This document shows, one piece after another, positions 44,573 to 56,496 of a stretch of DNA of 64,000 nt. The DNA is taken from NCBI GenBank assembly GCA_029531795.1, contig JAPEIS010000001.1, positions 2,914,001 through 2,978,000 of the forward strand, read 5' to 3'. Made by a program: the position numbers and the translations under genes. The DNA is from Sclerotinia nivalis. Its lineage: Eukaryota; Ascomycota; Leotiomycetes; Helotiales; Sclerotiniaceae. Each line of letters begins with the position of its first letter. Positions within the stretch are counted from its first letter, which is position 1. The notes beneath the pieces were generated by a model, which was given only the letters and a program-made list of their open reading frames with translations, searched no databases and had not been told where the DNA came from.

Positions 44573-46383
44573 TATAGAAGTTTGTGTCTGACAATGCTAA
44601 TATGCAAAACCAATGATGTAAGAAAAAATGTTGGTAAGAAATGAGGGCTATACTTTGTGAAGGTTATGAAGATGAATTGTGTATGTATTTTGCTAATTGA
44701 AAATTACTCTTTGTGGTAGGCAGTGCATGACTGATGGTTCCTGCCTTGTAATGACTTATTACCAACATGCCCGTTCTTCATACTTTCCCCATCAATCTGA
44801 CAGAGCATCGAGCGAAAGAAATTAACTCGGAAAAGTTTGATCTTGCCCGAAAGAGAAATGAAACGAGTGTGCTCTTCGCCAAAGATAGCTCAGCCCAGGT
44901 TTTCCGCATATAAAACTTAACCTAGCTTTGACTTCGCCTTGAAGTAGTTTCCTTTAATTGAAGTGGTAGATGGGAAATTAAAATCTTTTTGGTAGTTGTG
45001 TTAACTTCAGGCGATGAATGTATGGTATCAGAATGCGAAGAATACAGTATAAAATTCAGAGAAGAAATAACTTTGTAAATGCAGGTAAGGACATTGCCCG
45101 AGCTCAAATGTCTCTCCTGTCCAGCCATGAGCCCCAGCCAATCGTCTTCCTATGATCCTTAAAACCTCCAACCAGACTTTGGAAGAAGGATAATGGCCAT
45201 GAAAAATAATGCCTATTCTTGTCCTATTGGCTTGCCAGCCCGCAACATCCAAGAGCAGATCTACCGATTGGTGATCTCCTAACTTATGATGGACGGTACT
45301 ACACCCTGCCATCCAAATTGTTGACGAAAATGAAGGAGGCGCTAAAGCCAATGACTTCTGCAAAGCATGTCTGGTTGATTTTGAGCACAACAAAAGCATG
45401 TCTCTTAAAAAGCTTTTGTCGACTTGTAGTAATGCTTTGATATGAACTGAACAATGCCACAACACCACAGTAGTACTCCTGTACTCCCATCCCGTACGCC
45501 TCACCCGTCCGAACCCAATACAAAAATATCATAGAGTTGTATTGAAAAAAAGAAAAGCATTCTATGGATTTGACGAACAAGAGTCTTTTTGCGCCGATTT
45601 GTAAAAATAGTATGGATCGCTCCTAAATCGTAGACCTTCGAATACAAAGCAAAGTAATGATATAAAAGAAGACAATAATGTTAAATGCCCACTAATATAG
45701 TTTTATGAGTTTTGAATTTAACTGGAATGTTTTTCTTTTGAGCTTTGTGTCATGAAATCGATAGGGATCGGTCAAGGAATTCTCCATGAATGACTGACTG
45801 TTCAATAACTAAAATATACAGTTTGGAGTAATGTATCCTTCAAAAATCCACCTCATGTGCTTTTTAGGCATGCTAACAAATCATCTCCGTGCATAGAAAC
45901 CCCTTAAAGAAACCTAAGAAATTTAAAACTGCGAGGACTAAGCCATAAATGACCATTTTAAACGCATATTATCAGAAATAAAAAACGCCGGTAACGGGTC
46001 CATGTTATGCTATGGTCAACAACTGTAAGTAACTATTCCACCAAAATGATAAATAACCATTCAATCCATCCATACCATTCCCGAACCCGTTTTGGTATAT
46101 GTATGCGGATAAATCCATCCATTTCCCCTCAAACAATCAAACGAACCAGAATCTTGGTATTGTTGTGCCCCTTCCGCTTGCCAATGCCCGCTTTCCCCAA
46201 TGCCTCAATACCCACAACCCCACAACGCCTACATGCAAAGCTAAACAACTTTCAAACCCCGTTAAAGATGACAAAAGAGACTTAATACAGAACTTTGGTC
46301 TCGATGACCAGATGTGTGCCGCGTGAATGGTATCTGCGCTTGATTCAAACAAAAGGAAAATGTGTATTAAAAGATTGTGTGTT
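44573..46383. other. 1.8 kb spacer, mostly empty
   Basis: Apart from the frame-broken fragment at 45199-45445, I see no gene. The right-hand part is the 3' flank of the FHA-domain gene, the left-hand part the promoter of the TFIIB/PHD-like gene. Confidence 0.4.
45199..45445 (+). pseudogene. Frame-broken coding fragment
   Basis: Three consecutive frames each carry protein-like sequence: from the ATG at 45199 (SCPIGLPARNIQEQIYRL), then GDLLTYDGRYYTLPSKLL, then VDENEGGAKANDFCKACLVD continuing to a stop at 45443-45445 with LKKLLSTCSNALI. The hand-over from frame to frame suggests a small gene with two frameshifts. The overlapping minus-strand 158-codon ORF is an alternative reading with less convincing composition. 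The family is not recognised. Confidence 0.25.
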
Positions 46384-48703
46384 CTAACGGTTAACCTTTG
46401 GTGGTTGCCAACCATTAAGATATGCCATCAATCCCATACCAATCATGACAACACCAAGCATTGAGACATAAGGTGTCGAGTGGTATAATAAAGGATCGTG
46501 ACCAGTATTTTTTGAAGAAGCGATCACATGTTTGAGTGACGCATGAAGTTCATCTTTTTCAGATGAGCTATGTGTTATACCATTTGGTCGTTTTATGGAA
46601 TGAAGTGCCAAATCACCTCCATTCGCAGCTCCGTTAATATGCTTGTTGGATTGTTGCTTCGATGGAGATTTGGATCGATCGGAAGAATCTAATTGTCTTA
46701 GTCGCTCATTCAAGCGAATTTTTTCAATCATTTCTGCTAAACTTTTTCGGCTGGTATCACATTCTGCCTCGGCGGTCTCTGCTCTCTTCTTGTATGACTC
46801 CATTTGTGATCGCAGCTCCTGCATATCAGAAAGCATAGTTTCAAGTCGTTGCTCTAACCGACGAGATGAGTCGGCTATACCATTAGCATCGACATGTGCA
46901 TTGACTTTGTCTTGTGATAACACATCTTCCGATGGTGGTTCAAAAGCATCTTCGATAATTGATCCTTCCGTCCCGGATTTAGCGCTCCCATTCATATTGC
47001 TCTCTGGGGTCTGGAGCTCTAGTCTTTTAGCCATTTCTTCCGCTGTTTCTCGTGCTTGCCGTTCCTTCTGAAGCATATCCTCTAAATCCCGCATTCGAGC
47101 ACTCTGCGAGACGATCTCTTTCTTGGCCGATGCCAATGCCTCCACCAAAGTAATTATTTGACTACTTACTTCTCTGACCGGAGAGCCATTCGCCAAGGAC
47201 CTATGTTTTTCGGTATTTGCTCTTCTCAAAGAGGCAGTAGGTGACGCGGGGTCAAAATTAAGAGAACGAGCAACATCTGGCTTTTCAGGAAGAGGTTGTT
47301 GAGGTGGGGGCGCAGGAGGGTCAGAGAATCGAGGTTTTCCTTCAGCCCTGAAGGGTAATGCAGAACCATTTGCTACCGCAGGTTTCGGTAGTTCTACGTT
47401 TGGCGCACTCTCAAGTTCTTTCACATTATCCTTCGATAACAGGCCACTAAAGAAATTGTCTGCTCGCCCCAGATCAGAGTTTTGTAATCGGGCCGTCCGC
47501 ATTTCGTGCTGGACTATATGTTAGTTATACAATGAATCAATGCATGCAATTATGTGAACTTACAGAAAGCCTCTTGACTATCTGCTCTGTCGTAACTGGG
47601 GTTAACCAGAAATTCATCGGGCGTTGCTGGCCCATGACACTCATTTGGCTCGCAGCTACACTACCTGGTGGCCCCATGCGGCCATTACTACCCATTGAAC
47701 TTTGACTACTAGTTCTCCCTCTCATCATTGGTCCTTGGGATGGTAACATCATTAATCCATTAGCGGGATTTAAATCGCCAAAGCTCATGTCCAAAACATT
47801 ATTAGTTGAGCCGGCAAAACCTGCATGTTCGACCTTCGCAGCGACTTTGTGATGTACAACAGTCTTCTGGTCCTCGCTCACAATGTCTATACCAAGCTCA
47901 AGATGATCTTGCGACTGCAACTCATGTGGATCTGAGTCCTTGTTTTCGGCCGATAAGCGCGCTCCGTTGACAAAGGTACCGTTGGAGGACTTGACATCTC
48001 GAATCCATATTTTCCCACTTCGATCTGCCCAAATCTCCGCATGCTGTCTCGATAATACTTTCGAATCGAAAAAGCCGTTCGCTGGGGATGGTACAGTTTT
48101 AGCATTTGTCTGACGTCCAATTCTTAAGCTGTCCGGGTAGAATGGTACTGATATTCTCTTGTGGTCAAAAGTGCCGTTCATAGATAACAAGTAGAGCATT
48201 GGCTCCCCTTCTGAGGGTTGACCTTGGGGTCTCATCTGTTGTGATCCGTTTGGTATAATGTGTTGTGATGGTACCATGGGAGCCGGCTGATGTAATGGCG
48301 TCATGGATGAACCAGAATTTCCATTTGTCAATGTCGATGAAGGTCGTGTCGTATTGGAACCAGTTAACGTATCTGATTTATTAGTCCATGACGGCTGCGC
48401 CCTTGGGACTTTCTTTCGTGCTGCTGCTGTACCCCAATTGTTTGATTCGCTAGACGAAGACATAGGTACGCCATTAGTCAGTGGTGTTTGTTGCGATATC
48501 GTTGAGTTGGATGAAGTGGACGAGTTCGAAGATGATGAAGTTATCGACGAGGATGAGTTGGCGCGCTGGGCGCTTTTTCGTGGCATGAACATTCTGCTCA
48601 CTTCGTCGCCATTCATAGCATTCATTCCTCCTTGGTTAACACTAGATCCCCATGCCGACCTATTGATCTGCGGGAAACTGGGTAAATTTGCGACTGCCGT
48701 CAT
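46384..48703 (-). CDS. ham-4: STRIPAK FHA-domain, tail-anchored protein (PRO45/HAM-4/SLMAP type)
   Basis: Exon 1 is 48703-47564, the intron 47563-47509 (55 nt, GTAAGT, branch ACTAAC) and exon 2 47508-46384, giving 754 residues. Residues 1-165 are Ser/Asn-rich. Residues ~170-275 form an FHA domain with SLRIGRQ, SRQHAE and SSNGTFVNG, the phosphothreonine-binding motifs. Coiled coils follow (~500-640, for example LEDMLQKERQARETAEEM and RLEQRLETMLSDMQELRSQM). A single hydrophobic helix (YVSMLGVVMIGMGLMAYL) sits at the very C-terminus. This order is that of the SLMAP homologue of the fungal STRIPAK complex (Sordaria PRO45, Neurospora HAM-4), anchored at nuclear envelope, ER or mitochondria and needed for hyphal fusion and fruiting. 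Yeast Far9/Far10 are related. Confidence 0.88.
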
Positions 48704-49685
48704 CGGTTAAGTTAATTATCGACCCTTTTCTGACAGCAAATAGGTGTGTCTCTGATGATGTTGATTGAATAAGATCGCTGGAATGTGGTTACTTTCCTCC
48801 CCCCATTCAACCTCAACTGCGACCAAGATCCCCACTCCAATGACTCTCTGGTCTAGATTGTAAATTGTTAAGTGTCTGCAACGTTCTATCTAATGAACTG
48901 GATAGAAGAGATATCGTATCGCACTGAACTTGTGATAATCGTCAGTAGTTGCCCAAGAAGAATTGGCGCCATGATGACCAGCGACAATACTGCGGAAGGG
49001 CAGCGCGAAAGAGGCGGGAACGCATCAACAACACTCCTAAGTGGACTCTAGGCCAAAGGAAAAGAGTAGGGACACTTACATCTATGCAATGCAGGTATTT
49101 TAGGACAATTGCTGGTGGTAGAAAAGGAAACCTTTTTCAATTTGATGGTGCCAAGCTGGAAAGTTTGGACATTTGGGTTGAGACACGCGAGGTATATGTT
49201 TAACCAACCAGCGTTCGAGATCGGGGATAAGAGCACTTGCGCACGCGCTCTCTTGCAGATAAAAAGTCTCGATGTGAGAAGATAAAAAGGAAAGATTTGG
49301 ATATCATAAGAAGAAGCAGATATTTTAAGGCTATCGCAAAGAATTTAGATTTATTTCTATATGAGCTATTTGCTTGAAACGATCCAGTATAGAATCAACC
49401 ACCGGATTTTTGATATGATCACGTGATATGCACTCAATGTCTTTTCACCCTTAAGAACTTGGAAAGAATTTCAGGCTCAAAAGATTAGAACGTGGGGGAA
49501 ATGGAATTGGTCCGTGCATGGATTCGGGAAATGCCGTTTTCCATGATAGAATAGATTTATGATGACCATTGAAAGTTTGAAGCTCAAAGCTCAAGATTTG
49601 ACCTGATAACCCCACAAGTTCGAGGCACCCAGACAATTGAATCTACCTAGTAGTAATAATCATCTTCTTCAATACCTACTCAAAT
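48704..49685. other. Divergent promoter region between ham-4 and mgr2
   Basis: This 1 kb intergenic region serves two divergent genes. It contains the palindrome ATCACGTGAT at 49420-49429. An 84-codon plus-strand ORF at 48949 has basic low-complexity content and is not called. Confidence 0.5.
49420..49429. promoter_or_regulatory. ATCACGTGAT palindrome (possible Cbf1-type site) upstream of mgr2
   Basis: A perfect 10-bp palindrome with a CACGTG core in the RTCACGTGAY context lies about 260 bp before the mgr2 start. Yeast Cbf1-type bHLH factors bind this word, and it is common upstream of mitochondrial genes in many ascomycetes (established knowledge). That it acts on this gene is inference. 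The same word occurs in both LTR-like repeats. Confidence 0.4.
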
Positions 49686-50251
49686 ATGCCTCCAGTACCA
49701 CAACCCCAAGGTCATCCTGGTGGCCAGACCATCTGGAACAAACGTATGACTTATCACTTTACCCCTCTACTTTGGACTTATACTGATCGTGTTTTACAGT
49801 CCAGATGGGAGCTATGATGGGTGGCAGTATGCGACAATGATCTCGTTTATAGATATAAGTTACTGACCATATTTAACAACAGCTGTTGGTGCTATATTGG
49901 GATTTATGTATGGTATGTTGAAGCTGCTTCAGGCATCATGAACTTCCATTTTGACAAGATTAAAGGCACACTCACCATCATCAAATTTGGCCCGGGTCCA
50001 AATGGAGTGTGGAGGACTTTACGTACATATATGCTCACTTCAGGATCTACTTTTGGGTAATCATTATTATTGTTCCTTCCCCCAAATCAATATCAAGGTG
50101 CTAATAAGTTACCACCAGATTCTTCATGGCAATTGGAAGTACCATTCGTTCCGACAGTATTGCATCTCCAGAAACATTAGCGGCATTTGGTCGTGCGAAC
50201 CGACGTCCTCTGATTATGAATCGCCCTTACCGTCCTTCGCGAACGTCATAG
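49686..50251 (+). CDS. mgr2: Mgr2/Romo1, TIM23 complex subunit
   Basis: Five short exons (49686-49743, 49800-49826, 49883-49912, 49966-50056, 50119-50251) encode 112 residues; the introns are 56, 56, 53 and 62 nt, all GT/AG with matching phase. The N-terminus is MPPVPQPQGHPGGQTIWNK. Two glycine-zipper transmembrane helices follow: QMGAMMGGTVGAILGFMYG and, after the conserved FGPGPNGVWRTL loop, GSTFGFFMAIGSTIRSD. A fungal basic tail ends the protein. In yeast Mgr2 couples Tim21 to TIM23 and gates lateral release of inner-membrane proteins. The exon-intron density is high (two exons of 27 and 30 nt), so automatic gene callers may well miss it. Confidence 0.88.
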
Positions 50252-53157
50252 TCGAGCATGCGCCATTATGGAGTGAGGGGGAAGCACGTCTACCTTGGGA
50301 GCAGATGGAAACTTGTGAATACTTTGTAATCCATGGCATATGTTTATACACAATGGGTAGATGCATCTGGAATGTTGGATTTTGAAATCTCGCTGCTCAT
50401 TGTTTGCATAGGGGCGGAGTTGAAAGGGTCAAAATGTATCAACAAAATTTTCCCGAATGGCTCTTTTTTTAAGCCTCCTGACGGGGTCGATACCACAATA
50501 CTCGAATCATACTATTTATCATGGATTATGGGTGTCATGCGATCTCGATTTTTGGGTTGTTGCAAAGACTCCGGGTCTTTGTTGACCACCAACGTGAGGT
50601 TGTTATATAATGTTTGTGTTTTATATCGCTACTTCGATTATTCGCAATGAACAACCACGCGAGCGTCGTCTACATTTTGTTTCCTTGGCTTCCTCTAGAA
50701 ATGAGCGCGCAGGAACTAATCCATATTCACAGTATCATTTGCTAATGACCAAGACACTCGAGTACTCCTGGCGAATCCTCAGTTTTAAGCCTTATGCAAT
50801 GGATGCAACAGCTTGGTGAAATTTTTCAATGACATGTTCTCGCTATGGGATCCATACGCCTTCAAGATCGCGCTGTAGCCTTAAACAGGTCGATGAAATT
50901 GCATGGCTCTCAGTGTTAACGAGAATTGGAACTCCTCTTGTGAGGTTCAGGTTGTATCACGAACTCTTAACAACTATGACTATGGCAATTATATGAGCGG
51001 ATTCTGGATTTTTATCCCATTTCCCGCGTGTATCAAAAAGTACGAGTTTCAATGTTCAGACGAAACATTTTGGTCTATGCACATGAACCACGGGGTTTTA
51101 TTAAGGAGAAGTGCTTCGTTTTGAGGCACCAGACGAGGTACTCGGTCCTTCGCTTCCGATGGTGAAACCTCACTATGACTTTCGATCTTTAGTAATCTCG
51201 CAGTACTACCTATTCGAACAATTTGATTTCAGCTGGAATTCATCGATATGTTAGCTTTATTTCACGCTTCAAAAGCCAAGGACAAACTTTTAGTATTTCC
51301 TCTTCGACCTACTCGGCTACATCAATAAACATTGCGGCAAGCAACATGCCCGTACAACCCATTGTCATGGTAGCTCCAGACCCATAAAAGTTCAGCAGTG
51401 ACGTCAAGAAGTAATGTACAAATACATTTGAGATACCGGTAGTAATTTCGAATCATGATTCGCAGCCAATTCGTACTAAGTATATTCTGGACAGTAATAA
51501 GTATATCGTAGAAAATACCTAATAGTCATCCACAAATACTTTCTTCGCTAGGGCCTTGGCACGTCTGATATTAACCAAGAGAAAAGATCATCTACGACAC
51601 TTCGATCTCTCTGCGATTTCTACTTCTAGAACTGGTCTATTGAAAAACGTATGATGGCCAGATGCTAAAATTAATAACACGGACATTCTTGCAATCAGTC
51701 CATGGAATTGTGCGTACCAGGTACCTATGAAAAGCGGATGTTGCCACAACATCTTCTTTTCGTGAACTAACGATTCGAGTAGCATGCGAAAACCACGACA
51801 TTGTGTATCAATCAATAACTTCTTTATGCTAGTCAGGTATGTCTCATCCTGATACTCATTGGACTACATTACTGTCGTGGTTTGATACCTTGAGGCTTGT
51901 ACCATTATTCGTGGTTACCTCGTGGCAATAATGTGAGCTTGCACTGCAAGATTCTCAATTACCACCAAACACTTCAGCGAACAAAGTTGGAGACTTGATA
52001 CAACGCTGACTTCTTCATGTATTCCTGTTAAGCTTTTTGACAATGACTTCCCACGGCTAGCAACATACAAAAAGGGACGGACCCTGATTCCCCTGAATCA
52101 TATCATTCTTGGCGGTATTCCCTGCGCTATACGAACTATAACCAGCCAGTTCCTGCATCCTCGAAAACGGGATTGCCACCGTCATTGGTCGCCCAATTAG
52201 TCATGTACGTTCCGGCGTTCACTGTTACCGATTATGGACATGATTTTGTTTCGAAACACTACAATGGTATCTAGCTATTCTTCTTTGAATAATGATCTAC
52301 CGGTTAGCGGAACATTGTTGGGACGAAAATGGCCACTTGTACACAAAACGAGATTTCCTCGATGGGATACGGGTCGGACAGATCTAGATATCCCTCAATC
52401 CTTTAATTTAATTAAAATCAAGGAGAAAAGGGGTTTTTATTCTTCTTTTCGTTCTAGATAATTTTGTTGTCAGCCCAGATAGTTATATTGGGTTATACTC
52501 CGTATTAGATCTTACATCAGGAGCTTTAGCTAACTTTGAGATTAGTATGGGGGATCCATGATCCCTACATCGCATCTAATTAGTGTTACTCAGTTAGCTA
52601 CACAGCTACACTGAGTACCGTTAACCGTCCATGCGTTTTCGTTAGTGGATAACCATAACCTTACCATTTGCTACTCGATACAGCATTAATGCTGTACTCC
52701 TCTCCGTACTTGTACAGAATCGAATTTGCAAAGAAATTATGGCAGGACATTGAGTACAATATATCGCCTTTCATGTCCTCAGCTCAATTAGGTTGGCTAA
52801 TTCCTCAAAAGAGCCTTCCCGTATTCTGTTACTGCAATACATCTAGGATTTACCATATTTCTGAAGTCAGAATGAATCACACCCTAGGCTCACATCAGGC
52901 ATTTCCTGATTTCAAAGGACAATTTTTATTTAATTATTATACACTAGAATTCTAGCCACTAATAAAGTGTCAGAAAGCCTGATATTTTTTAAGTTACACG
53001 GCGACTTCGGTCTGTGCAAATACTAAAGCGAAGCTCCGTCAACTTGGCATCCCCGGTAAACAATGAACCCCCTCCCAAGCTTTCTCCATATATAGTACTG
53101 CTTATCCCATTTCTAAATGTACATTTTATATTCAAGTCTTCGTCCAATATCATTCAG
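50252..53157. other. 2.9 kb spacer before the laccase
   Basis: I found no gene I can support. Open frames at 50333-50650, 51588-51815 (minus) and 52234-52461 lack domains, splice support and protein-like periodicity. The last 70 bp hold the laccase core promoter. Decayed transposon sequence is possible but not shown. Confidence 0.45.
53088..53095 (+). promoter_or_regulatory. TATA box of the laccase gene
   Basis: ATATATAG lies about 63 bp before the laccase ATG, with a C/T-rich block (CCCCCTCCCAAGC) just upstream. The spacing suits a fungal TATA element with a short leader. Confidence 0.5.
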
Positions 53158-55138
53158 ATGATCACTTCAAATATGTCTCTATCCGGTCTCCTCACGGGTA
53201 TCCTTACTGGCGCCTTTGGAATAGTCAGCACTTTATCTCAAGATATAACTAATGGGTGAGTCTCAGCCTCTAATTGAGGAAACACTACTCAATAGTTGTT
53301 TACTTATTAATCGTCGTTTAGAAATTCTCTTTGGGGAACTCTACAGGCTCCAACCTTTCCTCCTTTCCTCACAAATAATCCTCTTCCAAATGGATTTCCC
53401 TGGGGTTCATTGACTGCAGGAGGAAATAACCCTTACACATCAGCCCCCTCCACAGGAGTCATTCGGTATTACGACTTCACCGTCACAAGAGGGATAATTG
53501 CTCCAGATGGATATGCCAAACAAGTCATACTCGTTAATGGGCAATTTCCAGGACCTGCTATCGAAGCCAATTGGGGTGATACCTTCATGATCAAGGTACA
53601 CAATCAAATTACAGGACCCGAAGAAGGGACATCATTCCATTGGCATGGCTTATTACAAAAAGAAACTCCGTATATGGATGGTGTACCTGCTGTTGGACAA
53701 TGTCCTATTGCCCCAGGTGCTTCTTTCACATATACCTTCAAGGCCGACCTTTATGGCACTTCCTGGTATCACTCACATTATTCTGCTCAATATGCTGGTA
53801 AGCTTGACAAATATTCCAGTATTCCTACCCTCCCAAACTAACATTGATTCAGGTGGACTTGTAGGACCTATGATTATTCACGGACCAAGCAACGCACCAT
53901 ATGATATTGATCTTGGACCAGTTTTTTTGACAGATTATTATCACAAGGAATATTTTTCAATTATTCAAGAAGTTATGGCCGGTGCTGGAAAATCAAATCC
54001 TAGACCAACATCAGATAACAATCTCATCAACGGAAAAATGGCTTTCGACTGTTCTACCAAGGCTGCTGGAGATAATACTAAATGTTATAACAATGCTGGC
54101 ATCTCACAATTCAGGTTCACCACAGGAAAGACACATAGACTCAGATTAATCAATGCTGGTGCTGAGGGTACACAAAGATTCAGCATTGATGGGCATAAGA
54201 TGGTTGTCATTGCCAATGACTTTGTACCAATTGTGAGTACCCTATATCAATGGGTTTACAGTCACAAAATATACTAACAAATGCAGAAACCATATACCAC
54301 CAATGTTGTCACCTTAGCAGTTGGCCAAAGAGCTGATGTTCTCGTCACCGCCAACGTTGGAAGGTCTAACTCGGCATTCTGGATGAGATCAAGTATTTCC
54401 ACAATCTGTTCTTCAACCAAGCAACCAAACGCCCTTGCAGCAATCTACTACGACCGAGCCGACACAAGCAAATCACCCACAAGCACAGCTTGGAATGTAC
54501 CAGACCCGGGAACCTGCACAAATGATGATCTCACCATCACCGAGCCTTATTACTCGCTTGCCGCCGGCACACCCTCCACAACCAAAAACCTTGATATCAA
54601 TTTCTACGTCAACGAAACAGGAAATCTCCTCTGGGAACTCGGCGGAACATCTTTCCGCGCAAACTACAATAATCCCGTTCTCCTCCTCGCCAACGAAGGT
54701 AAATTCAACTACCCAGATGAATGGAACGTCCAAAACTTCGGCAGTAACTCCTCCATCCGCGTCATCGTCAATAACCCCACCCCCGCCTCACATCCCATGC
54801 ATTTACACGGACACAACATGCAAATCCTACACGAAGGACCCGGAAACTGGGACGGCGTATCGATTACCCGACAATCGAATCCCCAACGTCGAGACGTCCA
54901 ACTCGTAAGACCGTTTGGTCACATGGTGTGGCAAATCACGACGGATAATCCGGGGGTGTGGCCATTCCATTGTCATATTGCGTGGCATGTTAGTGGAGGT
55001 CTTTATGCGAATATTCTGGAGAGACCAAATGATATTAAAAATAATATGTTGATTCCTATCGAGATGGCGCAGACTTGTACGCAGTGGAATGCGTATACTA
55101 GTACAGCGGTTGTGGACGAAATCGATTCCGGTGTTTAA
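53158..55138 (+). CDS. Secreted laccase (multicopper oxidase)
   Basis: Exons are 53158-53255, 53322-53797, 53853-54232 and 54287-55138, giving 601 residues; introns are 66, 55 and 54 nt. The hydrophobic segment after the second Met (residue 6, [18 protein letters not shown]) is the signal peptide. Three cupredoxin domains carry all four copper motifs: HWHG (~139-142), WYHSH (~181-185), HPMHLHGH (~487-494) and HCHIAWH (~546-552), so type 1 and trinuclear sites are intact. Laccases oxidise phenols with reduction of oxygen to water and act outside the cell in lignin or phenolic turnover, pigment formation and detoxification. Many N-x-S/T sites suggest glycosylation. A TATA box lies ~63 bp upstream. 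Confidence 0.93.
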
Positions 55139-55736
55139 AAGTACAAGGGAAGAAGATATTGGGATGGGAGTTGGTGTGTAAAATTATTAATTACTCCCGT
55201 GCATCTGTGATGGCGTGCATAGATGGGGTTTGGTTTGGTTACTAGGTATAGTATAGATATGGATAATTTTAATACAGGGGTGGGTTGTGGGAATAAAAAG
55301 TTGGATATATAGTAGAATGACAGGCATGGTATGGGATGGCATGGCATGGCATTGTACGATTGTATAGTAGGAGGGCCGGGGGTGGTCCATAGATTTTTAA
55401 TCATTCTTGTATATAGTATTCAAATTTTTTATATCTTTATATCTTTATATCTTTAATACAGATCTTTCTATATGATCTTATATGAAAAATGAAAGCGATT
55501 GATACATAGCAATCTTACGTATTATAGAATTCCGAGAAGCGAGTTAGTTTATGAGCTTGAGAAGGAATTCATCTGAATCTCTACATCTTTTATAATCTAA
55601 GATTAGAATATCTAATATTCATAACGGGTATTACACTAGAGATATGGGATGGAATATATTCGAGTAATAACTTTTTGTATAATTTGTATTGTAGAAATAG
55701 CTCTTATTTATTTTATTATCGGTATATAAATTTATG

Positions 55737-55850
55737 AATGTTGTCACGGGGCTAGAACTCTACCACTAGGCCACGAAACCCCTAAAAGGGTAGAAGTAGT
55801 TTGATCGGTATCAACACTACTCGATAGAGTTATGAACCCGTGACAAATGT
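55737..55850. mobile_element. 104-bp TG...CA element with 5-bp target duplication
   Basis: The element spans 55742-55845, starts TGTCACGGGG and ends CCCGTGACA. AATGT is duplicated on both sides (55737-55741 and 55846-55850). The ends form an inverted repeat of about 30 bp with mismatches. TG...CA ends and a 5-bp duplication fit a solo LTR of a very small LTR retrotransposon (SMART/TRIM type); the long terminal inverted repeat would also fit a MITE. On the minus strand GTGGCCTAGTGGTAGAGT resembles a Pol III A box. Confidence 0.6.
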
Positions 55851-55898
55851 ATATGTACTCCCCTCGAGTACTTAGGCGATTAAAGAGTAAAGGGTGGA

Positions 55899-55933
55899 GG
55901 GTAAAGGGTAAAGGGTAAAGGGTAAAGGGTAAA
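55899..55933. repeat. (GGGTAAA)n array
   Basis: About five head-to-tail GGGTAAA units occur here. They resemble but do not equal fungal telomere repeats (TTAGGG), and they sit between genes, so this is an ordinary minisatellite. Confidence 0.8.
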
Positions 55934-56275
55934 TAAATAAGTAGATAAGGAGGTATAAATGATATTTTTTTTTAGATATATCTATAAGTTAATATCCCTC
56001 TTGAACACTTTTTGTATATCTTTTAGATCGTAGGGTCTTCATCGAAACATATCAAACCGATTCAATCCAGGAACCCAACTAAACCTAACGCACAAAATCT
56101 AACTAAACCCAACAGACAAACGATACAGAAACCACACAAAAATCAATACAAAAATCCAATATTTACCATCTCATCCCATCTCATCTCTGCTCGACGCAAA
56201 CTATGCACATCCCGCTTGGACCCGAATTCGCTTTCGTTTTCTTTCCCGTCCCGTCCGGTTTTGTATCTTAGAACT

Positions 56276-56430
56276 TTGGAGTTAGGAGTTAGGAGTTGGA
56301 ATGAAGGAGTTGGGAGTTAGAAGTTAGGAGTTAGAACTTGGAGGTAGGTTAGAGGTTAGGAGTTAGAAGGAAGGAGTTAGAAGGAAGGAGTTAGAAGGAA
56401 GGAGTTAGAAGGAAGGAATTAGAATGAAGG
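56276..56430. repeat. GGAGTTAGAAGGAA minisatellite
   Basis: At least four exact 14-bp units (56359-56414) are preceded by degenerate shorter units built on GGAGTTA. It is a purine-rich, strand-asymmetric tract with no coding content. Confidence 0.8.
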
Positions 56431-56472
56431 ATAGGGCTAGAGGTTAATGGCTAATGGCTAAAGGCTAAAAAA

Positions 56473-56496
56473 TTTGGTTTGGTTTGGTTTGGTTTG
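56473..56496. repeat. (TTTGG)n array
   Basis: About five TTTGG units occur in direct succession in the spacer downstream of the laccase. Confidence 0.8.

Noticed and set aside
45028..45504. 158-codon minus-strand ORF
   Set aside because: Aromatic/His/Cys-rich content without periodicity or splice support; the opposite strand carries more protein-like pieces.
48949..49203. 84-codon basic ORF between ham-4 and mgr2
   Set aside because: It lies in a divergent promoter region, is Arg/Lys-rich without a motif, and has no splice or start context support.
50333..50650. 105-codon plus-strand ORF after mgr2
   Set aside because: No recognisable motif, mixed hydrophobic content, no promoter or intron signals; likely chance.
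51588..51815. 75-codon minus-strand ORF
   Set aside because: No domain and isolated in a gene-free spacer; not distinguishable from chance.
55742..55845. Possible tRNA gene on the minus strand (A-box-like GTGGCCTAGTGGTAGAGT)
   Set aside because: No matching acceptor stem, anticodon arm or proper B box; the target duplication and inverted ends identify it as a mobile element.
55899..55933. Interstitial telomere repeat
   Set aside because: The unit is GGGTAAA, not the TTAGGG expected for filamentous ascomycetes, and it sits among other minisatellites.
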